The notes beneath the pieces are model-generated. The model was not told the origin of the DNA, did no database searches, and saw nothing but the letters and a program-made list of their open reading frames with translations. A program made the position numbers and the translations under genes. From Mycolicibacterium gilvum (GTDB lineage Bacteria; Actinomycetota; Actinomycetes; Mycobacteriales; Mycobacteriaceae), in NCBI RefSeq assembly GCF_900454025.1, contig NZ_UGQM01000001.1, positions 5,642,001-5,706,000 on the forward strand: a stretch of DNA of 64,000 bases, given 5' to 3'. Numbering within the stretch: position 1 is the stretch's first letter; each line of letters begins with the position of its first letter. Of the stretch, positions 45,207 to 51,838 are shown piece by piece.

Positions 45207-45995
45207 ATGGCATCTCCGGCACCGACTGCGGCTCCCACGACGGCCGAGCGCATCCGTAGCGCGTGCGTGCGCCCCGGAGGCGCGATGATCGCGGTCGAGG
45301 GTCTCGATCCCTCGACGACCTCCGTCCACCATCTGCTCGGCGACGGTTCGGTCGCGATCACCGTGCCCGTCGACGGTCCACTGGCGGCCTCGGTCGTCTC
45401 CGCGGGCAATGCCGGAATCCAGGCCGTCCTGGAGATGACCGACTACGCACCGCTGCCTCTGCGCGAACCCGTGCGCTCGCTGGTCTGGATCCAGGGCGTG
45501 CTGCGCGACGTCCCGACCGCGGAGGTGCCCGCCCTGCTCGACCTGATCGCCGCGGCGGACCCGAATCCTGCTCTGCTGCAAGTCAACCCCGGCCCGGAGG
45601 AAACCCCCCACGCCCTGATGCGTCTGGAGATCGAGTCGGTGGTCGTCGCCGACTCCACCGGCGCGGAGTCCGTCGCGCTCGGCGAACTGCTCGGCGCCCG
45701 CCCGGATCCGTTCTGCGCCATGGAATCCTGCTGGCTGCAGCACATGGAGTCCGCCCATCGCGACGTCGTCGACCGGCTCGCCGCACGACTGCCCGCATCG
45801 CTGCGGCAGGGACGGGTGCGCCCCCTGGCGCTGGACCGCTACGGCGTACAGCTGCGGGTGGAGGGCGCCGACGGCGACCACGACGTGCGGTTGCCGTTCG
45901 GCAAGCCCGTCGACGACGTGACGAGCCTGAGCAGGGCCATCCGGGTGCTGATGGGCTGCCCGTTCCTCAACGGCCTGCGCGCGCGGGGCGTCTAG
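45207..45995 (+). CDS. DUF2470 domain protein, iron-regulated (Rv3839-like)
   Basis: 262 residues from ATG 45207 (GAAAGG 7 nt upstream); GTG 45204 adds one residue. An N-terminal flavin-reductase/pyridoxamine-oxidase-like split barrel is suggested by VHHLLGDGSVAITVPVDGPLAASV. The C-terminal DUF2470 region (about 185-255) has ESAHRDVVDRLAARLP, VRPLALDRYGVQLRV and VRLPF. The family includes haem-binding and haem-degrading proteins, so haem or iron handling is plausible. With the IdeR box it should be expressed under iron limitation. The exact role is unknown. Confidence 0.88.
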   Translation: MASPAPTAAPTTAERIRSACVRPGGAMIAVEGLDPSTTSVHHLLGDGSVAITVPVDGPLAASVVSAGNAGIQAVLEMTDYAPLPLREPVRSLVWIQGVLRDVPTAEVPALLDLIAAADPNPALLQVNPGPEETPHALMRLEIESVVVADSTGAESVALGELLGARPDPFCAMESCWLQHMESAHRDVVDRLAARLPASLRQGRVRPLALDRYGVQLRVEGADGDHDVRLPFGKPVDDVTSLSRAIRVLMGCPFLNGLRARGV

Positions 45996-46017
45996 CGCAC
46001 CCTGGTCGCCGCGCCGC

Positions 46018-46023
46018 TACCGT
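46018..46023 (+). promoter_or_regulatory. Candidate -10 for the CPBP gene (TACCGT, 7 nt before GTG)
   Basis: TACCGT-N7-GTG favours GTG 46031 over GTG 46022 as the start of the next gene. Confidence 0.35.
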
Positions 46024-46030
46024 GACTGCG

Positions 46031-46813
46031 GTGAACGCGACCGTGCACAGACACGACGACGACGACCTGACCGAGGCGCAACGCCGCGCGCTTCGCCTCG
46101 AGATCGCCGTCGTCCTGGCGGTCACCTTCGGCCTGAGCGCCTACACCGCGCTGCTGAGCCTGACCGAGGGCGTGCTGCTCGGCCTGGCCGATCGGACCGT
46201 CGCGCTCAACCCGAGCCGCTCCCCGTTCGACCTGATCGACCTGGGCCGCAACCTTGCGAGCCTGCTCCAACTGGTGGCCTGGGGTGCGCTGGCGATCTAC
46301 CTGCTGTGGCGCAGCGGGGACGGGCCAGCGCGCATCGGGCTGGCCCGGATCCGGTGGCGCCAGGACATCCTCGGCGGCGTCGGGCTCGCGATGCTGATCG
46401 GCATTCCCGGGCTGGCGCTCTATCAACTGGCCCGGCTCATCGGCGCGAACGCGTCCGTCGAACCCGCCGAACTGAACGACACCTGGTGGCGCATCCCGGT
46501 CCTGCTCCTGCTCGCATTCGGCAACGGGTGGGCCGAAGAGATCGTCGTCGTCGGGTTCCTGCTCACCCGGCTGCGCCAGCTCAAGGTCAATCCCTGGACG
46601 GCCCTGGTGATCTCGTCGCTGCTGCGTGGTGTCTACCACCTGTACCAGGGCTTCGGCGCGGGGCTGGGCAACATCGCGATGGGGCTGGTGTTCGGCTACG
46701 TCTGGCAGCGCACCGGCAGGCTGTGGCCGCTCATCGTCGCCCACACGCTGATCGACGTCGTGGCCTTCGTGGGGTACTCGCTGCTGGCAGGTCGGCTCGG
46801 TTGGCTGCTCTAG
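46031..46813 (+). CDS. CPBP-family intramembrane glutamic protease homologue
   Basis: 260 residues from GTG 46031 (263 from GTG 46022) with about seven transmembrane helices. The family motifs are WAEEIVVVGFLLTRL (EE with a downstream Arg), SSLLRGVYHLYQG (the His of motif 2) and PLIVAHTLIDVVAF (motif 3 with His and Asp). These proteins relate to Rce1-type proteases, but in bacteria many have unknown substrates. Readings extended upstream to 45263 run through the DUF2470 gene in another frame. The LCP gene starts 16 nt later. Confidence 0.88.
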   Translation: MNATVHRHDDDDLTEAQRRALRLEIAVVLAVTFGLSAYTALLSLTEGVLLGLADRTVALNPSRSPFDLIDLGRNLASLLQLVAWGALAIYLLWRSGDGPARIGLARIRWRQDILGGVGLAMLIGIPGLALYQLARLIGANASVEPAELNDTWWRIPVLLLLAFGNGWAEEIVVVGFLLTRLRQLKVNPWTALVISSLLRGVYHLYQGFGAGLGNIAMGLVFGYVWQRTGRLWPLIVAHTLIDVVAFVGYSLLAGRLGWLL

Positions 46814-46817
46814 CACG

Positions 46818-46823
46818 TACATT
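46818..46823 (+). promoter_or_regulatory. Candidate -10 for the LCP gene (TACATT, 6 nt before GTG)
   Basis: TACATT-N6-GTG, leaderless layout; no ribosome binding site is seen. Confidence 0.4.
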
Positions 46824-46829
46824 CTCACT

Positions 46830-48059
46830 GTGACCCACGAGCGGCCGCCGTTCCCGGAGCGACGCGAGCCGCCCCAGGTGATCCGGCGCGACCCGAACCG
46901 GCGCCCCCCGTGGCCGCCGAATCCGCCCACTCCGGCGCGCAGACCGATTCCGCCGCCGCACCGGGCGCGCGCCGTCCCGCCACCTCCCCCACCGCGCCGG
47001 CCCCCTCCACCCCGTCCGCCGGCACCCCGGCCCCCTCCACCCCGACCGCCCGCACCCCGACCGCCCGCACCGGTCGCCGCCGCCCCCCGCAAGCCACGTC
47101 GTGTCCGGCGGTGGTTCCGGATCGCGCTGGCGTGTCTGCTGCTGATCGCCGTCGCCGGGGTGGCCGTCGGCGCGTGGATCGACTCGTCGCTGTCGCGGCT
47201 TCCCGCGCTCGCCGACTACGCCGGCCGCCCGCCCGCGGGCGCGGGCACGACCTGGCTGCTGGTCGGCTCCGACGGCCGGGAGGGACTGACGCCCGAACAG
47301 CAGGCCGAACTGACCACCGGCGGCGATCTCGGCGCCAGCCGCACCGACACGATCCTGCTCGTCCATCTGCCGGGCATCGGATCGAGCACGCCGGCGACCA
47401 TGGTGTCGATACCGCGCGACTCCTACGTCCCCATCCCCGAGTACGGCAGCGACAAGATCAACGCCGCGTTCTCCCTCGGGGGACCGCCGCTGCTGGCCCA
47501 GACCGTGGAGCAGGCCACCGGGCTCCGCATCGATCACTACGCCGAGGTCGGTTTCGGCGGATTCGCCGGCATGGTCGACGCGGTCGGCGGCGTCACGGTC
47601 TGCCCGGCCGAACCGATCAACGATCCCCTCGCGGGCATCGACCTGCCCGCCGGCTGTCAGGAACTCGACGGCCGCAACGCGCTGGGCTACGTCCGGTCCC
47701 GCGCGACCGCGCGCGCGGACCTCGACCGGATGGCCAACCAGCGGCAGTTCATGTCCGCGCTCATCGAACGGGCGTCCAGCCCGGCGGTGCTGCTCAACCC
47801 GCTGCGCTGGTATCCGCTCGCCTCCGCGGCCGCCGACACCGTGGCCGTCGACGACGGCGACCACGTCTGGGACCTCGCCCGGCTGGGCTGGGCGCTGCGC
47901 GGCGACGTCACCACCGTCACCGTGCCGATCGGGGAGTTCACCGAAAACAGCGCCGGCTCGATCGTGGTCTGGGACAGCGAAACCGCGCAGCGGTTGTTCG
48001 CGGCGCTGGCCTCGGACTCCCCTGTACCCGCCGATGTCCTGGAAGCCGGCAATAGGTAG
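46830..48059 (+). CDS. LytR-CpsA-Psr (LCP) family cell-wall ligase
   Basis: LCP proteins transfer polyprenyl-linked polymers to peptidoglycan; in mycobacteria Lcp1 attaches arabinogalactan. Its 409 residues comprise a very Pro/Arg-rich cytoplasmic N-terminus (about 1-95), one transmembrane helix (WFRIALACLLLIAVAGVAVGAWI) and an extracellular LCP domain (about 140-300). Conserved Arg and Asp residues lie in GASRTDTILLVHL, VSIPRDSYVPIP, DKINAAFSLGG and GYVRSRATARADLDRMANQ. The long Pro-rich tail resembles that of other mycobacterial envelope proteins and may bind partners. Which polymer it ligates is not shown by sequence. Confidence 0.9.
   Translation: MTHERPPFPERREPPQVIRRDPNRRPPWPPNPPTPARRPIPPPHRARAVPPPPPPRRPPPPRPPAPRPPPPRPPAPRPPAPVAAAPRKPRRVRRWFRIALACLLLIAVAGVAVGAWIDSSLSRLPALADYAGRPPAGAGTTWLLVGSDGREGLTPEQQAELTTGGDLGASRTDTILLVHLPGIGSSTPATMVSIPRDSYVPIPEYGSDKINAAFSLGGPPLLAQTVEQATGLRIDHYAEVGFGGFAGMVDAVGGVTVCPAEPINDPLAGIDLPAGCQELDGRNALGYVRSRATARADLDRMANQRQFMSALIERASSPAVLLNPLRWYPLASAAADTVAVDDGDHVWDLARLGWALRGDVTTVTVPIGEFTENSAGSIVVWDSETAQRLFAALASDSPVPADVLEAGNR
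46997..47071 (+). repeat. Tandem 30-bp/15-bp Pro-rich coding repeats in the LCP gene
   Basis: Two near-identical 30-bp units (46997-47026 and 47027-47056), then a 15-bp half unit (47057-47071), encoding RPPPPRPPAP-type sequence in the cytoplasmic tail. Confidence 0.85.
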
Positions 48060-48100
48060 CCAGCAAATTCTGTTGTGTCGGTCACATTATCTAGTCGAAC

Positions 48101-48134
48101 TAAGGTTAAGCTTCCCTCGGTAAGGTCCACCTTC
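48101..48134 (+). promoter_or_regulatory. Two overlapping IdeR-like boxes upstream of bfrB
   Basis: TAAGGTTAAGCTTCCCTCG (48101-48119) matches 13 of 19 consensus positions and CTCGGTAAGGTCCACCTTC (48116-48134) 11 of 19. Their offset is 15 nt. They end just before the -35 at 48136, the position expected for activation. IdeR is known to activate bfrB through tandem iron boxes in M. tuberculosis. Confidence 0.6.
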
Positions 48135-48135
48135 G

Positions 48136-48165
48136 GTGACAACCCGGTCTGAGCTGGCATATCGT
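48136..48165 (+). promoter_or_regulatory. bfrB promoter
   Basis: -35 GTGACA (48136-48141), 18-nt spacer, -10 TATCGT (48160-48165), then 6 nt to the ATG at 48172, so the transcript is probably leaderless. Confidence 0.6.
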
Positions 48166-48171
48166 GGCCGC

Positions 48172-48735
48172 ATGACCGCGACGCCGTTCTCCACGTACTC
48201 CGACAGCCTGGACACCAAGTTTCACAGCCTGCTCAACGACCAGGTCCGTAGCGAACTCGGAGCCTCGCAGCAGTACCTCGCCATCGCGGTGTACTTCGAC
48301 GGCGCCGACCTTCCGCAGCTGGCCACGCTCTTCTACCGCCAGTCGGTCGAAGAGCGCAATCACGCGATGATGCTCGTGCGCTACCTGCTCGACCGCGACG
48401 TCCACGCCGAGATCCCCGCGATCGACCCCGTGCGCAATACCTTCGACACCGCGCGCGACGCCCTCGGCCTGGCCCTGGACCTGGAGCGTTCCGTCACCGA
48501 GCAGATCAGCCGGCTCGCGGCCACCGCCCGCGACGAGGGCGACTATCTCGGCGAGCAGTTCATGCAGTGGTTCCTCAAGGAGCAGGTCGAGGAGGTCGCC
48601 ACGATGACGACGCTGGTGCGTATCGCCGAGCGCGCCGGGGCGGACCTCTTCCACCTGGAAGATTTCGTCGCGCGGGAGATCTCGGCATCCGCGGCGGATC
48701 CGGCGGCTCCCGCGGCCGCGGGCGGGACTCTCTAG
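48172..48735 (+). CDS. bfrB: Ferritin BfrB
   Basis: Iron-storage ferritin of the non-haem type (24-mer). The start ATG 48172 (MTATPFSTYSD) gives 187 residues; GTG 48136 is unlikely because it lies in the promoter. The ferroxidase ligands are in the four-helix bundle: Glu in LGASQQYLAIAVYFD, EERNHAMML, and QFMQWFLKEQVEE with the late Glu/Gln. The C-terminal Ala/Pro/Gly tail extends beyond the bundle, as in the M. tuberculosis protein. Iron-dependent activation by IdeR is predicted from the upstream boxes. The stop TAG overlaps the glpQ1 stop (CTAG). Confidence 0.95.
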   Translation: MTATPFSTYSDSLDTKFHSLLNDQVRSELGASQQYLAIAVYFDGADLPQLATLFYRQSVEERNHAMMLVRYLLDRDVHAEIPAIDPVRNTFDTARDALGLALDLERSVTEQISRLAATARDEGDYLGEQFMQWFLKEQVEEVATMTTLVRIAERAGADLFHLEDFVAREISASAADPAAPAAAGGTL

Positions 48736-49553
48736 TCCCGGCCCGCTCCGGTCAGACCGTTCTGCAACCAGGCCTTCGTGCGGCCGGGATGGTTGGTCGC
48801 TATCCAGGCCACGCCGAGGTCTGCGCAGTACTGGACGTCCTCGTAGTGGTCGACGGTCCAGCAGTACAGCGCCCGCCCCTGCGCGGCGGCGCGGTCGACG
48901 AGTTCGGGGTGCTCGCGCAGCGTCGCGATCGACGGGCCGACGGCGGTGGCTCCGACCGTGGTGGCCGCGCCGCCGCCCAGGTAGCGCGACGTCTCGCCCA
49001 ACAGAACGGTCGGCAGCATCGGGGCCGCACGCCGGATGCGCCACACCGCACCTGCGGAGAACGACATCACGACCGCGCGCGCCATGTCCGCCGACGCCGG
49101 CGAGGCGATGCCGTAGCGGTGCAGCAGGGCCAGCACCTTGCTCTCGACCAGGCCGCCGTAGCGCACCGGATGCTTGGTCTCGATGAACATCTTCACCGGC
49201 CGGTTCCAGTCCATCACCAGCGAGACGAGGTCGTCGAGGGTGAGCAGCCCGGTGTCGCCCCCGCTGACGTCGTCACGCCGGCTCGGATGCCAGGCGCCGA
49301 AGTCGAGCTCACGAAGCTGCGCCAACGTCATGTCGCTGACCAGCCCGGTTCCCGACGACGTCCGGTCGAGCCGTCGGTCGTGGACGCAGACGAGATGACC
49401 GTCTCTGGTCAGCCGCACATCGCACTCGACGGCGTCGGCGCCTTCCTCGAGGGCGAGCTGGTAGGCCGCGAGGGTGTGCTCCGGCCGATCGGCGGAGGCA
49501 CCCCGGTGGGCGACCACGAAGGGATGGCCACCCAACGTCGCGCCGGAGCTCAT
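48732..49553 (-). CDS. glpQ1: Glycerophosphodiester phosphodiesterase
   Basis: Hydrolyses glycerophosphodiesters to glycerol-3-phosphate and an alcohol. 273 residues from ATG 49553 (MSSGATLGGHPF). The GDPD motif starts VVAHRGASADRPEHTLAAY, and then EGADAVECDVRLTRDGHLVCVHD gives the metal-binding Glu/Asp and His. The TIM-barrel end WTVDHYEDVQYCADLGVAWIATNHP is typical. There is no signal peptide, so it acts in the cytoplasm. Its stop overlaps the bfrB stop; the DUF4328 gene lies 4 nt upstream on the same strand. Confidence 0.94.
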   Translation of the reverse strand: MSSGATLGGHPFVVAHRGASADRPEHTLAAYQLALEEGADAVECDVRLTRDGHLVCVHDRRLDRTSSGTGLVSDMTLAQLRELDFGAWHPSRRDDVSGGDTGLLTLDDLVSLVMDWNRPVKMFIETKHPVRYGGLVESKVLALLHRYGIASPASADMARAVVMSFSAGAVWRIRRAAPMLPTVLLGETSRYLGGGAATTVGATAVGPSIATLREHPELVDRAAAQGRALYCWTVDHYEDVQYCADLGVAWIATNHPGRTKAWLQNGLTGAGRD

Positions 49554-49557
49554 ATCG

Positions 49558-50553
49558 CTATGCTGCCGGGTTCTGCCCGTCTGTCTCAACTGCACGCGCG
49601 GGTTGCGTGTCGTCGACTTCGCCGTCCTGCGGAGCGCCGACGACCACCCAGCGGTGCGACGGCCGGGACACCGGCTGCTGTTCGAATCCGTCGAACACCC
49701 GCTGGACCAGCACCAGCGCGGCGAGACCGAACAGGTACGCCACGATCGTGACGACGGTGTTGTCGGCGATCCCCTGCGGGTCGGTGGTGAAACTGGTCGC
49801 GATCGAGAAGATCGACACCGCGGTGCTGACGACCCAGACGACCCACCACAGCAGGATCGAGCGGTGCAGCCACCTCAGCCGGGCCTCGGTGTCGGCGAGT
49901 TCGATGACATAGACCGGCGCCCACAGAAGGTTGGCCACCGGTACCAGGCAGCCGAGCCGCAGCGACGCGGCCGATCGGGGGTCCTGGTGCCCACGGTGGG
50001 CATACGCCGCGGCGCGGCGCGCGATCAGCCAGTTCGTCAGCATCAGGGCGCTGGCCACGACGGTGAACACCGCGACGACGCTGACCGCCACTCCACCCCA
50101 GGTCGCTGCCGCGGCGAGCCACGGCGGGAGCAGGACCGTGCGGTTGACGATCAGCAGGATGTAGCGCACGACGTGGACGAAGGCCGCCGCCCCCAGCGCC
50201 GCCATCGTGACGAGCAGCAGCGCGCGCACGGCGTTCGCCGAGGGCCCCGTGCGTTCCGCGGTCTGTTCGGCGGGAGCGTCGAAGTGTTCGACCAGACCCC
50301 AGCGGGGGATGCTCTGGTACCGCGGCGTCGGCCCGAGTTCCCGTCGGACGCGTCTGGGCCGCGGGGGCGCGCCGGGCCGCACCGCGACCCACCGGTAGCC
50401 GGCGGGCGGCCGCGCCGCGGGCCGCTGACCCCAGCCCTGTGCCGGGGCAGGACCCGACGGCGCGAGGAGCGTGCCGCGGCAACGCGGGCACCACACCCGT
50501 TGCCGGTCCCGCACGTTCCATCGGGTCCCGCACTGGGAACACACCTGGATCAT
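49558..50553 (-). CDS. DUF4328 membrane protein with zinc ribbon (Rv3843c-like)
   Basis: 331 residues from ATG 50553. The N-terminus is a zinc ribbon (VCSQCGTRW and WCPRCRG, two CxxC pairs), followed by a Pro/Arg-rich linker. Five or six hydrophobic helices then form the DUF4328 region, including LVPVANLLWAPVYVIELADTEA, the family's hallmark. Function is unknown. It lies between the rhodanese gene (14 nt upstream) and glpQ1 (4 nt downstream), so the three genes are likely one transcript. Confidence 0.86.
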   Translation of the reverse strand: MIQVCSQCGTRWNVRDRQRVWCPRCRGTLLAPSGPAPAQGWGQRPAARPPAGYRWVAVRPGAPPRPRRVRRELGPTPRYQSIPRWGLVEHFDAPAEQTAERTGPSANAVRALLLVTMAALGAAAFVHVVRYILLIVNRTVLLPPWLAAAATWGGVAVSVVAVFTVVASALMLTNWLIARRAAAYAHRGHQDPRSAASLRLGCLVPVANLLWAPVYVIELADTEARLRWLHRSILLWWVVWVVSTAVSIFSIATSFTTDPQGIADNTVVTIVAYLFGLAALVLVQRVFDGFEQQPVSRPSHRWVVVGAPQDGEVDDTQPARAVETDGQNPAA

Positions 50554-50567
50554 CGGACCAGCGTAGG

Positions 50568-50909
50568 TCAGACCGTTCCGACGTTTCCGGCGTCGGTCAC
50601 CACCGGGCGGCCGGCGCCCGCCCAGGCGAGCATGCCGCCGGTCACGTTGACGGGACGGAATCCGTTCCGGGCGAGGTACTGCGCGACGCGCTGCGACCGG
50701 CCTCCCACGTGACAGACGACGTACAACTCGGCGTCGGCGTCCAGTTCGGCGAGGCGGGCGGGGACGTCGCCCATCGGGATGTGGCGGGCCTGGGGCGCGT
50801 GGCCGCGCTGCCATTCGTCGTCTTCACGGACGTCCAGGAGTACGACGCCGTCACCGAATGTCGACGGAACGTCGCTGATCGCCGCCTGCGGCACGTCGGG
50901 GTCATCCAT
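50568..50909 (-). CDS. Rhodanese-domain sulfurtransferase
   Basis: 113-residue single-domain rhodanese. VLLDVREDDEWQRGHAPQARHIPMGDV is the domain signature and the active-site loop is CHVGGR, so the catalytic Cys is present. Single-domain members carry sulfane sulphur in thiol metabolism; the acceptor cannot be told. First gene of the rhodanese-DUF4328-glpQ1 run; about 60 nt upstream is the DnaA-box cluster. Confidence 0.92.
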   Translation of the reverse strand: MDDPDVPQAAISDVPSTFGDGVVLLDVREDDEWQRGHAPQARHIPMGDVPARLAELDADAELYVVCHVGGRSQRVAQYLARNGFRPVNVTGGMLAWAGAGRPVVTDAGNVGTV

Positions 50910-50969
50910 GCCTCATGCTGACACGGCTCAGGCGTTGCACACCAGCAGCAATAACCCGGTCGCGACGAA

Positions 50970-51035
50970 CTATCCACAGTTTCCACAGGTTCATCCACAG
51001 GCCAGGGCGAGGTCGGGGGTGCCGACTGTGGATAA
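50970..51035. promoter_or_regulatory. Cluster of four DnaA-box-like sites
   Basis: CTATCCACA (50970-50978), GTTTCCACA (50979-50987) and TCATCCACA (50991-50999) on the plus strand, then a perfect TTATCCACA on the minus strand (51027-51035). TATCCACAG and CTGTGGATA form a 9-bp inverted repeat across the cluster. The flanks are not AT-rich and no dnaA or dnaN is nearby, so this is not oriC. It may titrate DnaA or link a promoter to replication. Confidence 0.55.
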
Positions 51036-51165
51036 CCGACCCCCGCATCTCCGCGACGATCAACAGCGTCCGGTCCGCGGTGAGCGAAATACCTCGCTGC
51101 ACTAAGCACTTCGGACGCCGGTGGTCACGTTTCCTCCCGATTTCGCCGCAGCGAACAACACGCGT

Positions 51166-51171
51166 TATGAT
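51166..51171 (+). promoter_or_regulatory. Candidate -10 (TATGAT) for the small-ORF unit
   Basis: TATGAT lies 9 nt before the ATG at 51181. It differs from TATAAT at one base. A transcript would have at most a few leader bases. Confidence 0.45.
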
Positions 51172-51180
51172 CGGCGTCAC

Positions 51181-51270
51181 ATGGGGGTTGCTGTGATCGA
51201 ACTCACTGGAACCTCTGAGTGGTTGCTCGAGACGGGGAGGTATTCGAGCGTGCAGGTGAGGAGCATCTGA
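51181..51270 (+). CDS. Possible 29-residue leaderless small ORF
   Basis: ATG at 51181 just after a TATGAT -10, with no ribosome binding site, encoding a 29-residue peptide (MGVAVIELTGTSEW at its start, QVRSI at its end). Its TGA overlaps the next ATG as TGATG (51268-51272), the classic layout for translational coupling. It could be a leader peptide for the 51-residue membrane protein. Evidence is positional only; the peptide has no recognisable homology. Confidence 0.4.
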   Translation: MGVAVIELTGTSEWLLETGRYSSVQVRSI

Positions 51271-51425
51271 TGTCGTCGTCTCCGATGGGCTCCGGGTCGG
51301 CATTTCCGCCCTCGGAGTGGCAGTCTTCGCGGGTTTACACCCGCAGTCAGCTGATGGCCTGCCTTCGCGCGGGACTCATCGCGCTCGTCCTGCTCGGGGT
51401 GCTGGCCCTGATCATCCTGTACTGA
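51270..51425 (+). CDS. Small single-span membrane protein
   Basis: 51 residues. The N-terminal half is polar (SSSPMGSGSAFPPSEWQSS), followed by RSQLMACLRAGL and a clear transmembrane helix (AGLIALVLLGVLALIILY) that ends the protein. GAGGAG lies 6 nt before the ATG, a strong site. A longer reading from 51219 is possible but ignores that site. Function unknown. Confidence 0.6.
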   Translation: MSSSPMGSGSAFPPSEWQSSRVYTRSQLMACLRAGLIALVLLGVLALIILY

Positions 51426-51464
51426 GTCGCCCTTTACCGGGTCGTCGTCCTTTCCCGGGTCCCG

Positions 51465-51815
51465 TCACTTCCGGGCTCCCGGCACCGTCCAGATCACCCG
51501 GTACGAACGCGCCGCCGGCACCCAACCGAACTGTCTCGAGTCGACGACGCCCGGCGCCCGGGCATTGTCCGACAGCGCCTCGAACGTTGCGCCGCAAGAA
51601 GATCGACGCACCCGCCCGACCCGCTTGACCAGAAAGCGCGTCGCGAGCGTCGGGTCCGGAAACACCCGCAGCTGGCCTTCTTTCGGCCGTCCGCCCCGCA
51701 GCGCGATCAGACCGTCACCCGGCTCCAGGGTGGGGCGCATCGAGTCCTCGACGACCACGAATCGGCGCAACGGTCCCCAGGCCCGCAGGCGGGACGGCCC
51801 ATGGTTTTCGCCCAC
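51465..51815 (-). CDS. sodX: S26-family signal peptidase, probable Ni-SOD maturation protease SodX
   Basis: 116 residues from GTG 51815. The S26 catalytic Ser is in VVEDSMRPTLEPGD and the Lys in FLVKRVGRV; the C-terminal GWVPAARSYRVIW is typical. It lacks an obvious membrane anchor, as in the SodX group that removes the Ni-SOD propeptide to expose His1. It is divergent from sodN with only 23 nt between starts. TACCCT lies 6 nt before the GTG. The pairing with sodN makes the assignment strong. Confidence 0.88.
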   Translation of the reverse strand: MGENHGPSRLRAWGPLRRFVVVEDSMRPTLEPGDGLIALRGGRPKEGQLRVFPDPTLATRFLVKRVGRVRRSSCGATFEALSDNARAPGVVDSRQFGWVPAARSYRVIWTVPGARK

Positions 51816-51819
51816 GACG

Positions 51820-51835
51820 TAAGGGTAAGTTAAGG
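51820..51835. promoter_or_regulatory. Overlapping divergent -10 elements of sodX and sodN
   Basis: Plus-strand TAAGTT (51826-51831) is 7 nt before the sodN ATG; minus-strand TACCCT (51822-51827 on plus) is 6 nt before the sodX GTG. The hexamers share two bases. The stretch also reads as direct repeats TAAGG-GTAAG-TTAAGG, a possible operator. Confidence 0.45.
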
Positions 51836-51838
51836 CAC

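Noticed and set aside
46997..47071. Tandem repeats as a CRISPR array
   Set aside because: Units are contiguous, without spacers, and encode an in-frame Pro-rich tail.
50970..51035. The DnaA-box cluster as the chromosomal origin
   Set aside because: No dnaA, dnaN, rpmH or AT-rich unwinding region nearby, and the flanking genes match a region distant from oriC in M. tuberculosis.
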